The position numbers and the translations under genes are program-made. Below are positions 1 to 10,681 of a stretch of DNA of 64,000 nucleotides, piece by piece (the stretch's first letter is position 1; every line of letters begins with the position of its first letter). The DNA is from Allomyces macrogynus ATCC 38327 (taxonomy: Eukaryota > Blastocladiomycota > Blastocladiomycetes > Blastocladiales > Blastocladiaceae), in the NCBI GenBank assembly GCA_000151295.1, contig GG745352.1:217384-281383 (forward strand). The letters are read 5' to 3'. Under the pieces are notes generated by a model, which saw only the letters and a program-made list of their open reading frames with translations, was not told the origin of the DNA and made no database searches.

Positions 1-26
1 CAGTTTTCATTTTTATTCAAATCTAG

Positions 27-1415
27 TTTGGCAGCGGCATCCGCTCGGCCTGCTCGTTGATCCCGCGCCACGGGTCGGTGCTGCTCTACCAGTTGCACCG
101 CGAGAAGTTCACGGCGCTACTGCAGTCGCGCCCGGAACTGACCATGGCGCTGCTGCCCGCGCTCGCGTCGCACGTGTCGGACAGCACGCTCGACCTGCCC
201 GCGTCGAACCATGCCGCTGGTTCCAAGGAGGGCAGCACTGACGGTGACTCGGACCCCGAGCCCGTCGAGGCCGGTATGTTGCCCGCCGACCCGGCGCGGT
301 TCAAGATCAAGCTGTTTGACGCCAAGCCCTACCAGGTCAAGTTCTTTGAGGAGCAGAACGCGCAGTTTGGCTACGAAATCGAGTACATTGAGTCTAAGCT
401 CTCGCCTGAGACGGTGCACCTGTGCGAGGGCGCGCACGCCGTGTGCCTGTTTGTGCATGATGCAGTTTCGCGCGACGTGGCCGAGACGCTCGTCGAAATG
501 GGTATCAAGCTCGTGGCCTACCGGTGCGCCGGTTTTGACGCGTGCGACCTCAAGGCTTGCGACGACGTCGGTCTCTCGGTCGTCCGTGTTCCGAGTTACT
601 CGCCCGCTGCCATTGCCGAGCACGCAGCTGCCATGATGCTTGGCCTCAACCGCAAGCTCTCGTGGGCGTCGGCGCGTGTTCACACCGGTGACTTCTCGCT
701 TGACGGTCTCGTCGGTTTCGACATCAAGGGCAAGACCATCGGTGTAGCTGGTACCGGGAAGATTGGCGCGTGCTTTGTGCAGATCGCGCTCGGGTTTGGC
801 GCGCGCGTGCTCTGCTATGACGTTTACAAGAACCCGGCCCTGCTCGCCGACCCGCGCATCCAGTATGTCGACCTCGACGTGCTTCTTGCCGAGTCCGACA
901 TCATCTCGCTCCACATGCCGCTGCTGCCGTCTACCTTCCACGTTATCAACGAGGCGACGCTCGCCAAGATGAAGCGCGGCGTTATGATCCTAAATACGTC
1001 GCGAGGCCCACTGATCGACACGCCGGCTCTCATCGAAGCCCTGAAGACTGGGCAGGTCGGCGCGTGCGGTCTAGACGTCGTGGAGGGAGAGGATGATCTG
1101 TTTTTTGGCGCGTATTTCATTCCTGAATCGTGTCGGGGTAGTAGGAGTTGATTCTAACCGCGACCGACCACTTTTCGCGTTGTAGAGAACCACTCGGACA
1201 CCCCCGTGGTCAACGACAACATCGCTCGACTGCTCGCGTTCCAGCAGAACGTGATTATCACGGCCCACCAGGCCTACCTCACGCAGGAGGCGCTCCGCGA
1301 GATCGCTTTGACGACGCTGCGCAACGTGTCCGAGTACCATCACGGCAAGCGCATGAAGGGTCTCTCGAACTCGGTCAACTCGGTCCAGGCGCCCGCGGCC
1401 CCGTCTTCGGCATAG
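27..1415 (+). CDS. D-lactate dehydrogenase / D-2-hydroxyacid dehydrogenase (5' partial)
   Basis: NAD-dependent D-2-hydroxyacid dehydrogenase, expected to interconvert pyruvate and D-lactate. The gene enters from the window edge: the frame opens after a TAG at 24-26, which can serve as a splice acceptor. The dinucleotide fold carries GVAGTGKIG, the catalytic Arg lies in NTSRGPL and the catalytic His in TAHQAYLTQEAL. An intron at 1108-1185 starts with GC rather than GT (ttttttG|GCGCGT...CTAAC...TTGTAG|AG). Removing it restores the family sequence from DDLFF to ENHSDTP. About 70 residues precede the usual D-LDH start. Part of them (VLLYQLHREKFTALL, then SRPELTMALLPALA) resembles the last helices of a cyclic-nucleotide-binding domain; that is inference. 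The TAG stop at 1413-1415 is followed directly by CAA TTA and a long open frame. The enzyme identity is secure; the N-terminus is incomplete. Confidence 0.9.
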
Positions 1416-1757
1416 CAATTAGCCCCCGCGGTCAAGCATGAGGCGGTGAAGACAGCGGCGACGCCGGCGGCTCCGGGTGCCGAGGCGCATCTGACGGCAC
1501 GCGTGATCACGGTTCCGACCGGGCCATTCATGACGACGCCCAAGCCCGAGGTCGTGGACGACCACCACGACCGGCCACCTCATCTTCGCGTCGACGTGGC
1601 GGCGCGCACCAACGACGTGGACACGGCGAGTCTTCATACAGAGGACGACTTTGCCGTGCGCCCGTCCAAGCGCGCGCCCGTGTTGCACAGCAGCTTGGCC
1701 TCGGTGTTCTTGTTCCCGTTCTACTGCTTCCCGCGACAAAAGGTCGAGGACCCATAG
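1416..1757 (+). other. In-frame open extension after the D-LDH stop (possible readthrough)
   Basis: After the TAG at 1413-1415 the same frame stays open for 113 codons to a TAG at 1755-1757. Codons are GC-rich in third positions, like the gene itself. The stop is followed by CAA TTA, matching the UAG-CAR-YYA context known for leaky termination. The predicted tail is Ala/Pro/Thr-rich, then acidic, and ends in a short hydrophobic stretch (SVFLFPFYCF) and VEDP. It has no PTS1-type C-terminus. An alternative is a very short intron (about 33-49 nt) ending at the TAG or the next AG, which would make the tail ordinary coding sequence. Confidence 0.4.
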
Positions 1758-2033
1758 TCGTTCTCGTCGCTAGTCTGTATCAAAATATCGTTTTCGTTCG
1801 GTCGTTTCCGTTTGTCACCGCTCTCTTCTTCTATCCCCCTCACTCCCTTTGGATCCCCAGCGTCTGTCGGTGGGTTCCTTTTGTTCATGATCCCTTTACG
1901 GCCGCGGCCAGGCGGTCGCCATACCGACCAACCTATAATACAAACAAAAATGGTCTGTTTCTTATCCATCCACGACTGCTCGACCTGTCTGATCCACGAT
2001 CTGCACGACACGCATCGTCCATCCAATACAGCC

Positions 2034-2039
2034 AATAAA
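2034..2039 (+). terminator. AATAAA, possible poly(A) signal
   Basis: AATAAA occurs between the converging D-LDH gene (+) and adenosyltransferase gene (-). It would serve the plus-strand transcript. The motif is short and could be chance. Confidence 0.25.
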
Positions 2040-2079
2040 ACCAACAAAAACGGTCTGTTCCTTCAAGATTCAACACTTT

Positions 2080-3211
2080 TCACTGCTTCTCTTCACTCTC
2101 CGTCTTCCCGCGCCGCACGGCACGACTCGCCCTCGCTTCCATCGCGGCCTGCTGGCTTGTGACGCTGCGGTACACCTGCTCGGGCTTTCCGTCCTTGAAC
2201 GCGGCAAACCGCGCCGCCGTAAACAAAAAGTCGCTCAACCGGTTCAGGTACTTGCCTACAGTCTGGCTCGCGGTTCCGTCGTGTACGAGCGGGACGACCG
2301 TGCGTTCCGCACGACGGCAGACGGAACGCGCCATGTGAAGTGCCGATGCGGCGCGACCACCGGACTGTGGGCGCTCGTGGTCAGTCTGAGGACGAAGAGC
2401 GGGTGGTGAAGGAAGAGTAATGCCGAACGTACGGGCAGAATGAAATTGCGCAGCGGTGGGAGTCCTTGGTCCTCGAGGTCGTCAATCCACCGCTCCAGGA
2501 GCGCGGCTTGTGCGCCGTCGGGGTCGAACTCGGTGCGCTCTGTGGAGTAAGAGACACGGTCAGGCTTGTCCACCGTGTTATGAGGGAAGTGGATGGGAGA
2601 TACGGACTCAGGTGCGCATCCGACTCGCACCACCGCGGCGTCGCAATGTTGGCGCCCGCGTCTTGCAGCAGGCATTGGATCTGGACGGTTGCGGGATCAA
2701 CAGTAACAGCACCGTGGTCTTTCGTCGGCCATCCAAATCAACGCTGGGTCGTACCATTTCCAGTTTCGGTGCCAGTCCATTGTCGGCCTCCTCGCAAAAC
2801 TCGCGCGCCAGTCTGGACACCGATCGCGTCAGGAACCCGTCAAAACGGTCAAAGCACGACGCGCACGTACCCGAGCACACTTGCCAGCTCGTCCGTGGCC
2901 CCAAGCGCATCAAAGATCGGGTCGCTCTTGGCACGCCGCTCGCCCGTGAACAGCGCCGACGTGCCCTTGTCGCCCGTGCGCGTGTAAATGTGGATGCGCT
3001 TGGCCGATGCGGCCGACAGCTTTTCAGTAGTCGTCGACGCTTTCTCGGTCACGGCGGGTGCGGGAGGCTCAATGGGGGTCGAGAAGTGACGGATGGGGTT
3101 GGCCGCGTTGATCGATGCGCGGCTGATCAGCGCGCTGGAGACCGTGACGGGCGTGCGCGTCACGATAGCGCGGCTCAGTCGGGTGGAAAGCATGGCGGCC
3201 GTCGAGAACAT
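2080..3211 (-). CDS. MMAB: Cob(I)alamin adenosyltransferase, PduO/MMAB type, mitochondrial
   Basis: ATP:cob(I)alamin adenosyltransferase makes adenosylcobalamin, the cofactor of methylmalonyl-CoA mutase. The start at 3211 gives an Arg/Ser/Ala-rich, acid-poor N-terminus typical of a mitochondrial presequence ([19 protein letters not shown]). The family motifs then follow in order: [19 protein letters not shown] (ATP-binding N-terminus), [11 protein letters not shown], and the C-terminal helix block AERTVVPL with [11 protein letters not shown]. At least three introns interrupt the gene, for example after SVLG, EMV and the ATPR segment (GT/AG borders visible). The stop is at 2080, converging on the D-LDH gene. 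The middle exon borders are approximate. The family assignment is firm and the mitochondrial location is inferred. Confidence 0.92.
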
Positions 3212-3533
3212 CTTGAAATGAAAGTGCAACGAGTTGGGTCGGGCACTGGGGCAAAGGAGCGTGTAGAGTATTGGAGCGCCAGTGCGCGTGTCGTTCGCGA
3301 TCGAGGTGGTTGGGGTTGTGATCAATCGTGTTGGCGGACCAAGTCGAACCTGACGTCAATTGGCGGCCAAAGTCCAGAAAACGTCTTGCAAAAATGATCG
3401 TATTCGAGCTAAAAAGATGGAATGGATGGTCGACTCCCATCTACTTCGTGTATTGTACATACAGAACCGTGTCGCCGGTCCATGGCTGGCCCATAGCAAC
3501 GCCCTCCTCACGGCGTCCCAAGCTCTGCGCGCG

Positions 3534-4720
3534 TCACGCTTTCGTTGCAGAGGGCCGCACAACCGGCTTGCTCTCCGCCACGAGCCACGGCGTGGTGGAC
3601 ACGGGTGCGGTTCCACGCTTGGCCACGTCCTCGGCCAGTTGCCGGCAAACGTCGAGGACCTCGTCTTGCGGCGCCTAATCCGAGGTGGTCATCGAGATTG
3701 TTAGCCTCAACAGCAATGCTTATACAAGCTGGTGGACCAGACGTACGAAATCACCAAACTCAGTCTCCGGGTACTCGTAGACGACGCCGTAGTCGCGCGG
3801 CCCGACAAGCAAGAGACCGCCCAGCATCGACGCGTCGCCCTCGAAATTGTGGTCGAGCCCGGACTTCATGGCGCGCAGAATGCGCGAAATCACCGACGGC
3901 ATGAGCGCGGCAAAGACCGATGCGCGGCGGACCTTTCCCTCACTAGACACATTACCAGCGTGATCAGAATTCGCGCGAGATTGGCGAGGATGGAAGGAGA
4001 GGGCTCGGACCCCATCGCCTTGAAAATACCAAACGTCGAGTCCATGTAGCACTCACCGCGCCAGTACGCATCGGCGAATTCGCGTGCACCGAGTTCTAGG
4101 CGGCAGATCGAGCATGGTCAGAGTCGTCGACGCGGACGAGGCTCAACCAGGAGCGAGCGAACCCTGGTTCACGATTGCGACCATGCGAATGCCGAGCTGG
4201 TCGCGGATCAGTTGGCGCTGGAATGACAAGTTGTAGGCCTCCTCGCGGCATAGCAGACAGCCTACGCGCAATCAGGTCAAGTTGGACAGTTGGCGATCCG
4301 CGGGGCAGCCAATTCAGCTGGGTGAGGCCGTACCGGGCCGCCGAACAAGCACGAATAGGACAGGCCGGTCTTGCCATAGCGTCTCCGCCATGATCGGTTC
4401 GGCCGCCGTCTGTCCTGCTGCTGCAACTGGTGCTGGAGCGGCAGGTGCATCGGCCAGTGCGTCATTGCGGATGAGGGTCAACGGGACGCCATGCAGCTCC
4501 TTCCACGCCGTCTATTGGCGCCGATCGTCAAATTCGCCCATCTCTGCTGGCCGCAAGCGCATCCCATGGCGTTGTGGACGAGGTTTGGCCGCTTGCCGCC
4601 GGGAAATTTGATCGGCTTGTCGATACTCGCCTTGAACTTGGGTTTCGCGGCACCTCGGCCGTCCTGACCGTCGTCCTTGCCAAAGCGGAACAAGCGGACC
4701 GACTTGAACATCTTGGCCAT
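3534..4720 (-). CDS. PRXL2-type peroxiredoxin-like protein (copy A)
   Basis: Thioredoxin-fold AhpC/TSA-like protein of the PRXL2/FAM213 (SelU-like) family. Six exons: 4720-4580, 4511-4334, 4261-4163, 4095-4011, 3942-3747 and 3674-3534. They sum to 840 nt, encoding 279 residues with all phases consistent. The redox motif CLLCREEA follows LVRRPG, and the family C-terminal block LGGLLLVGPRDYGVVYEYPE is intact. The extended N-terminus is basic. A paralogue lies 6 kb away on the same strand (10682-11626) and shares intron positions before TSW/TAWK, before CLLC, after KAMG and before the last exon. Copy A has one extra intron after VNQ. Redox activity is inferred from the CxxC motif. Confidence 0.82.
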
Positions 4721-5093
4721 ATTTGTTGCGGGCAGTTGCAGGCGGGAGATGCAGTCGCGTTCATGGTTGCAGCTTGTCGTCCTTCCCGGACGAGGCCGCT
4801 GGCTGTGCGGGCGGGCGTCGCCCGGGCTTCGACAAGCCGAACCGCACCGGTGAACAAAGTGCGAGTGTTTGTGGCGATCGAGCTTTGGAGTCAGGGTTCA
4901 CCTTGCAGCAAGGCTTCTGTGGAAGTGCGTATCGGTGTGCCTACTTGTACTTCTCCGATGCCCTGCGGACGCTGTTCAGACCGTACTCTTTGACCATCGA
5001 ATGAACAGCGACTGATCGGGCGGGTGAGATATTCGGAGCGGTCGGCACCATCACAATGATATCTAATGCACCCTGTTCTCGCGACGGTCCTCG
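4721..5093. other. Intergenic, no gene seen
   Basis: Spacer between the start of PRXL2 copy A and the end of the histone deacetylase, both minus strand. No family motif, RNA or repeat was recognised. It presumably holds the copy A promoter. Confidence 0.5.
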
Positions 5094-6936
5094 TTACTGG
5101 GTAGCACCGGGCTGCACTGTGGACGATGACGCCCGTTGATGAGCCTCGCCTTGAGATGCCACCACCTGCTCCACCTGCTCATAGCTCTCGTCCGTCGCCC
5201 ACTGTCGCTCATCTCCGTCCGACGCGCGACGGTGATCTGGAACGCGCTCAACTTGCACGTCAATGAGCCTGGCGAGGCGCCACCAAGCTTGTCCACCCCT
5301 ATCCGTGTACGGATCACGTCGGCGTTGCTCGAGTGGATCGGGCGCGTCCACGGCCATGTCGAGCAGGGGCGCGTACTGCATGGCAAACGTGTGGTCGGGA
5401 ACAGATGCGGGCAAAACCACGCCGTCGAGGCACACGGCCGTGACGTTCGCCCATGTCCGCGCGGTGTTAGCGTGATCGTAGCCTCCTACGAAAGCAAGCG
5501 GTCAGGATAATGGAGTGTCGGGGACCAATCAAATTAATCGTACCGCCGCCAAGAATGACCAATTTCCCCTGCTCGCCCGCAACCCGCGCCAGTTCCCTTC
5601 TTACCGCGCGCACCGCATGCACGATCGCTGCCGGCGTGACCGTCCACCGCGCGATCTCCGCCCCCTTCGGGTCGCCATACACGGCATCCGCCCCACACAC
5701 AACCACCACCGCCGACGGCCTGAACCTCTCCATCACCGGCCCAACCACCGCGTCCACGACCGCGCAATACGTCTTGTCTCCACATCCAGTCCCGATCGGA
5801 ACATTTACCGCGACCGGTCCCTCGCCCGTCGGGTCCCACACCCCCTCATCGACCGCGCCCGTCCCCGGATAAAACCCGGGCGACGCGTGGTGAATCGACA
5901 CGGGCAGGACGCGCGTATCCTCGCGGAACGCCGAGTCCATGGCGTCGCCGTGGTGAATGTCGACGTCGAGTACGAGCACGCGCGCGTGGGTCGCGAGCAG
6001 GGCTTGCACGCAGAGCGCCACGTCGTTGACGTAGCAAAACCCGGCGGCGGACCCGGCGCGTGCATGGTGCCGTCCGCCGTCCCAGTGGATCGCGATCGGG
6101 TGCGGGGTGCGCGCGGCGGTGTTGGAGCCGCCAGCGGCGAGGCGGATGTGAGCGGCGAGGCCGCGGAAAACGGGACAGTCCTGATGGTTAGGGAGCACCG
6201 ACATGAGCAATGCGCAGTTGGTCAGTGTTGGTGGAATGTCTACAACTTACGTCCTCGAGACCATGGCGAGCAAGTGTATCAGCGGAAACGGCGACTCCAC
6301 GAGCGCATTTGGAAATGACATCTACCTCGAGATATGAGGTTCAGTTGGATTTCTACGCGACCAGGAGAGTGTCGAGCCAACAACAAACCCAAATACGAGC
6401 GTGTATGAAACTGGAGCAAGTCGTCAGGCGACGCTACGGACGGTGGAATCACTCTTGAACAGGAAGAAGTGGGACAGGATGAGAAAAAATCTGGTGGAGA
6501 AGGAAGATGCAGTGTGATCGGATATGTACTCGATGTTTTCGTGTTCCAGGAGCTGCAGCGCGCGGATCAAGCAGTGAACCATGGAGGACTGGAGCAAAAC
6601 ATCCCGTGGAAAAGTCAGGCTCTATACGACGGGCCAAAAGAATTTTGGAGAGCAGGGGACGCCGCGGACCCGCTGCGGGTTGGCTGGGACATGATCGTGG
6701 ACGAGAGCGGCGAAGGGCGCGAATATGTACGCGACACTTGGGACGCGACGGCTTCGTCTGGCTGATGCGCCAGGCGTTGCCGTTGATGTTAATGACGTAT
6801 CATCCACTTGAACTCTGTCAGCGCTGGTAGACGGCTGCAACGCTGAGAAATTACTGCTCCTTGCCGGATAGGCACGAGTTGGATGCGTTCCACTTGACTG
6901 AGTCCCTTCATTCTGTTCGGTTTGTTGTTGATGCAT
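5094..6936 (-). CDS. Class I-like histone deacetylase
   Basis: Zn-dependent lysine deacetylase. Six exons (6936-6670, 6588-6530, 6453-6389, 6321-6251, 6180-5544, 5485-5094) sum to 1491 nt, giving 496 residues in phase. In order, the protein has a divergent Ser/Thr-rich N-terminus of about 65 residues, VAYIFAPFAALVHDHVPANP at the start of the fold, SMVHCLIRAL, SPDDLLQFHTRSYLDV, GLEDDCPVF, the catalytic His pair in GGRHHARAGSAAGFCYVND, Zn ligands in DVDIHHGD and CGADAVYGDPKG, and the catalytic Tyr in GGGGYD. Most class I members have CGADS with a following GD; here Ser is replaced by Ala-Val-Tyr but the metal Asp is kept. The C-terminal extension is polar. Assignment to an HDAC8-, Hos1- or Hos2-type subgroup cannot be made by eye. 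Confidence 0.9.
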
Positions 6937-7295
6937 TGCGAGAAGTGCGAATCAGACAGAGGACAAGGTCTTGAAGGCGGAGAAGGGGGGATGAAATACA
7001 GTACCATGCTCTGATTCTGCGTTCAAGCACTCACGAGTTGACGCTCCCGGCGGGATGTTGCATGTGAAGGGACGTTGACCACGATCGAAAGTATCAAGAA
7101 AGTTTGAGCAGTGGTGTTGGTTGATGCGGCTAGCTTGGCGATAAATACTCACGCGCCAGCAACATGTTCTGACCATAATCATAGCGCGCGGCCAACTTGT
7201 TGAGGACCAATGGAACGCAATCGAATCTTTGCAGCACACACACAAACCAAGACTATACAAAACACTATGAACGGACGGGTATCATCGAGACACAC
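6937..7295 (-). other. Intergenic with unexplained splice-like coding pieces
   Basis: On the minus strand, between the PLP enzyme stop and the HDAC start, short coding-looking pieces are bounded by good donors. One near 7205-7145 reads VPLVLNKLAARYDYG and is followed by GTGAGT. Another near 7090-7030 reads RPFTCNIPPGAST and is followed by GTGAGT. A donor-like GTGAGT also overlaps the stop of the PLP gene (about 7298). These could be 3' exons of the PLP gene, 5' leader exons of the HDAC, or chance. I do not recognise the sequence. Confidence 0.25.
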
Positions 7296-9776
7296 TCACG
7301 ACGCGGCCGCAACCGCGACCGGCGGTGCTACCGCCGACGCAGTCGCCACAGGTGCCGCCTCACTCCCCGCGCTCCCCTTCCGGCTCGACCCATGCGCATC
7401 ACTCGCCGCGCTATCTGTGACCGCCGCGTCGGACCGATCATCATCCTCGGTCCCAACCCCAGAATCCTCCGCGGCACCACGGTGCGCCGGTTTCGGTGCC
7501 TCGATCATCCTCACCGACCCGGCGCGCGACGACCCCGACGAGACGGCCGCGTGTACAGCCTTCCTCGCGACCGCCGCCGCGCGGCGCACGAGCCAGGACC
7601 CCTTCTTCCCGCCCGCCGTGATACCGGGCACGGGCTCGTCGAGCGCGCGCCACTTATCGGCCGCCTCGTCCGGGTGCATGAACCAGCGCGCCTTCTCAAC
7701 GGCCTCGCCCGCAGCGCCGTACCCGAGCCACAATTCGTTGCGCATATTGGCCGCGTGCACGTCGTCGGCGACGACCGCACCGACACGGTCGGCAAACCGC
7801 TGTGCGTGAACGAACACCTTGTCGTCGCTGTCGGCGGCCGGGGCCATGGGCACGTCCCCCGTAGGTGCCGGGGTGTGAAGACCGTGGAATTTCGTGCGCG
7901 ACATGGCGTGCATGGCGGCCGGGGATAGGCGCATCGCCCAGGCGCCGGTGCGCGCGTCGACCGTGTAGTACGGCAGAAGGCGCCACCCGTGGTCGGCGAT
8001 CCAGGTCACGGCACGTACGATCAGGTCGGCGTCGGCGGGCGTGAAGAAGTAATTGAAAGAGAACCGCAGATAGCCCGGCTTGAGCGAGTCGAGCTTGACG
8101 GGGTCCGATGACGCGTTGGTCGAAGCGGGCGCTGTTGCCGAGCAGGGCGCGCAGGTCGCGGGTTCGGTGCTCGGGGCGGACGGTCCGTCGGCGGCGGGCG
8201 TGGACGAGGGTGTGGCGCGAATCTCGCACATGGGACAGGATCCGGGCTCCTTGACGAGTTGTCGCCGCTTTGCCGGGTCCTGGCTCAGCAGCGTCTGGTA
8301 TGTGTGCACTTGGTTCTGCGTCAGGTGGAGAAGCGAGATGCCGAACGGGCCGGCACACCTGCGGAAGTAGAAGGGTCGGGAGGTCAGTATCAGGATACGT
8401 GGAGAATCAAGGATCAGCACCCAAGTGACCAAACACGTACATGCACCCACCCCGCGTCTGGATCCCAAAAAAGTCATTCAGCACCGCAGACACGAAATTG
8501 TAATGCAAAAACTTGTTGGGCCTGCTCTCGTCCTCGCCCGGTGCGACAATCTGGATGCAGAACACTGGCACGCGGTCGCCCTTGGTCTCGCCCAGCACAC
8601 GCACCCTCGGGTGTGCCGTCAACTGCTCGAGCGCACGCTTGGCCAGTGCATGCTCGCGCCTCTCCATTTCCGCGACGCCGACCAGCTGCTTGACGCGGAA
8701 CACGAGCCCGCACCGAATCGCCTCGACAATCGCGGGCGTACCCGCCTCCTCGCGCTCCTCGAGGTCGCGCAAGTACTCGTGCTCGGTGCCCGTGACGAAA
8801 TTCACGGACCCGCCGCCAGGGCGGGCGGGGGCCGAGCGGAACAGGGCTTTACGAGCGACGAGCACACCGGGCGTGCCGGGCCCACCAATAAACTTGTGCG
8901 GCGACAGGAAGACAGCGTCCTTGTAGCCCAAGCCTTGGTCCTCGGCGGGGAGGCCGGGTTCGTCGTCGGGGTTCATGTTCACGTCCAGGTAGGCTCCGAC
9001 GCCCGCGTAGTCGAAGAAGGCGAGCCCGCCGTGCCGGTGCATAATGCGCGCGAGCGGGCGTGTGTCCATGGGGATCCCCGTCAGGTTACTGCCGGCCGTG
9101 AAGGAACCGATCAGCATCGGCGACCCGGCGTGCTTGGCGGCGGAGACTTGCCGCTCGAGCTCGTCCAGGTCGATTTGCCGGCCCGTCGCGTCAAGCGGGA
9201 TCGTGACCACGTTTGCGGCCGATTCGCGCCATGGGAGGAGGTTACTATGGGCGGGCGTGGGGATCAAACGATTGTCAGTGACCGCTCTTGATTTCCTCTT
9301 TCCAATCGTCATTTCCTCCTCGCGTACCTGTGATGCTCGGCAATCGACACAAACACTGTCGGTTTCGGCGCCGAACTCGGCCAGAACCCGTGGTCATACA
9401 ACCTGAGCGTCGTGGCCAAATGCACGATCGCCGCGGTACTGCCCGACCCCGTAAAAATCACTGCGCAATCATTGGGCGCCGCATTCACCGACTCACGAAT
9501 CACGGCGCGTGCGCGCTCGCGCTGTGCCATGGTGCGCCGTGCTGTGACTGTCGTGGTCGTGTGCGTGTTGGCGTAAAACGGCAATACATGGTCGCGAATC
9601 GCGTTTTCGACAAACTTGAGCGACCTGCCCGACGCGAAATAGTCGCAGTAGATGACAGAGCGTGTCCGGCCGATCGGTGAGGGGAAGGGCGCACGCTCGC
9701 CCATGACGGATTGCGCGACAGCGCGGATGCGCGCGTCCACGCTGAGCGGGGTCAGCAGGTGATCGATCTGTTCCAT
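7296..9776 (-). CDS. Class V aminotransferase / cysteine desulfurase-like PLP enzyme
   Basis: PLP-dependent enzyme of the NifS/SufS-like class V aminotransferase superfamily. Exons 9776-9328, 9244-8441 and 8358-7296 sum to 2316 nt, 771 residues. Visible motifs are VIYCDYFASGR at the start of the fold, VIFTGSGSTAA, EHHSNLLPWRE spanning intron 1, FFDYAGVGAYLDV (PLP-interacting Asp) and the Schiff-base lysine context LSPHKFIGGPGTPGV. A C-terminal small domain (HAANMRNELWLGYG) precedes a roughly 80-residue Ser/Ala-rich tail. The protein is much longer than IscS/NFS1 (about 400 residues), and the substrate is unknown. An in-frame ATG at 9815 would add 13 residues. A donor-like GTGAGT at the stop leaves the true 3' end open. 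Confidence 0.8.
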
Positions 9777-10681
9777 GGTAATGGTTGGTTTGCGATGACG
9801 GTCGGTCGAGGGCACTTGGTCGAGGTCGGGTCGTCAAAGCGAGGGAGGGCACGGCCGCAGTATCAGGCCCTGTCGACGGTGCGGCGAGCTGCAAGTTGGA
9901 ATGGTAGTTGGTCGCCACGGACACCGACCAGTATTTGTACGGGAATCCGTCGCGCTGGTACCGTGGCGACGGTGCCAGTGCACATGGGCGCGTCCACAAT
10001 TGAAGCGCCGACTTCTGCCTGGGCGTGTGCCCTTGCGCGCGTGAGCTTCAGCTGTCGTTGCAGAACGTGCGCACGCGCCGACGTGCATGGCCAACGAGGA
10101 CGGCGGGTCGAATTTTGGCGGGCCCGTCGCGGCAGGCGGTTGCTTGTGCACCGGCTCAAACGCCGTTTCCGCTGCAGATTCCTGAGCATATGACCACAAA
10201 CTTGCAGGCATGCGTGCGGTTGGGTTGGGGGTCGTGCACTGGCGTCCCTGCTGGAGAATGGTGTCGCGGGCCATCGTGTCGGGTGTGCTGGTGGTGAGGC
10301 GCTCGTGGCGAATCGCGAGACGGAGGCACAGCGGCTGAAGCACAACCAGTGCTTGCCCACTTAAGGACCTGTTCTTGCTCCGGGGCCTGTTGAAGCGCCG
10401 TGGCCAGTGGGGGCGGCTGATGCCGACGCCAAATCGGGCCGCCTCCCCTGGCTTCCCCTCCATTATCAATTGAAACGCGCCGCTCAAACGAGTTTGTGCG
10501 ACGGGAAGTTCTTCCGGGTCACAAGGCGACCAAGGAGCTCAAGATGAAGGCTGGTGAGGGTGTGTATCAAGAATACGCGAGACAATAAAATGTACAAATT
10601 GATCCGGCGGTGATGGAGCCGCCGTCCGACATGGGAAGCCGGACGCGACGCGACGCGACGCGACTGCGCGCATTTACCGCT
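9777..10681. other. Intergenic, about 0.9 kb, no gene recognised
   Basis: Lies between the PLP enzyme start and the end of PRXL2 copy B. It has open frames on the minus strand with no recognisable domain and biased composition. A GCGAC pentamer repeat lies just downstream of the copy B stop. Confidence 0.45.
10642..10664. repeat. Short GCGAC tandem repeat
   Basis: Four to five head-to-tail copies of the pentamer GCGAC, about 20 bp past the PRXL2 copy B stop (minus strand), so probably in its 3' UTR. Confidence 0.7.

Noticed and set aside
117..941. Long minus-strand open frame opposite D-LDH
   Set aside because: Antisense shadow of a conserved GC-rich gene; Arg/His/Val-rich translation with no motif.
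2456..3397. Plus-strand 313-residue open frame opposite the adenosyltransferase
   Set aside because: Crosses the exons and introns of the minus-strand MMAB gene; composition is that of a shadow frame.
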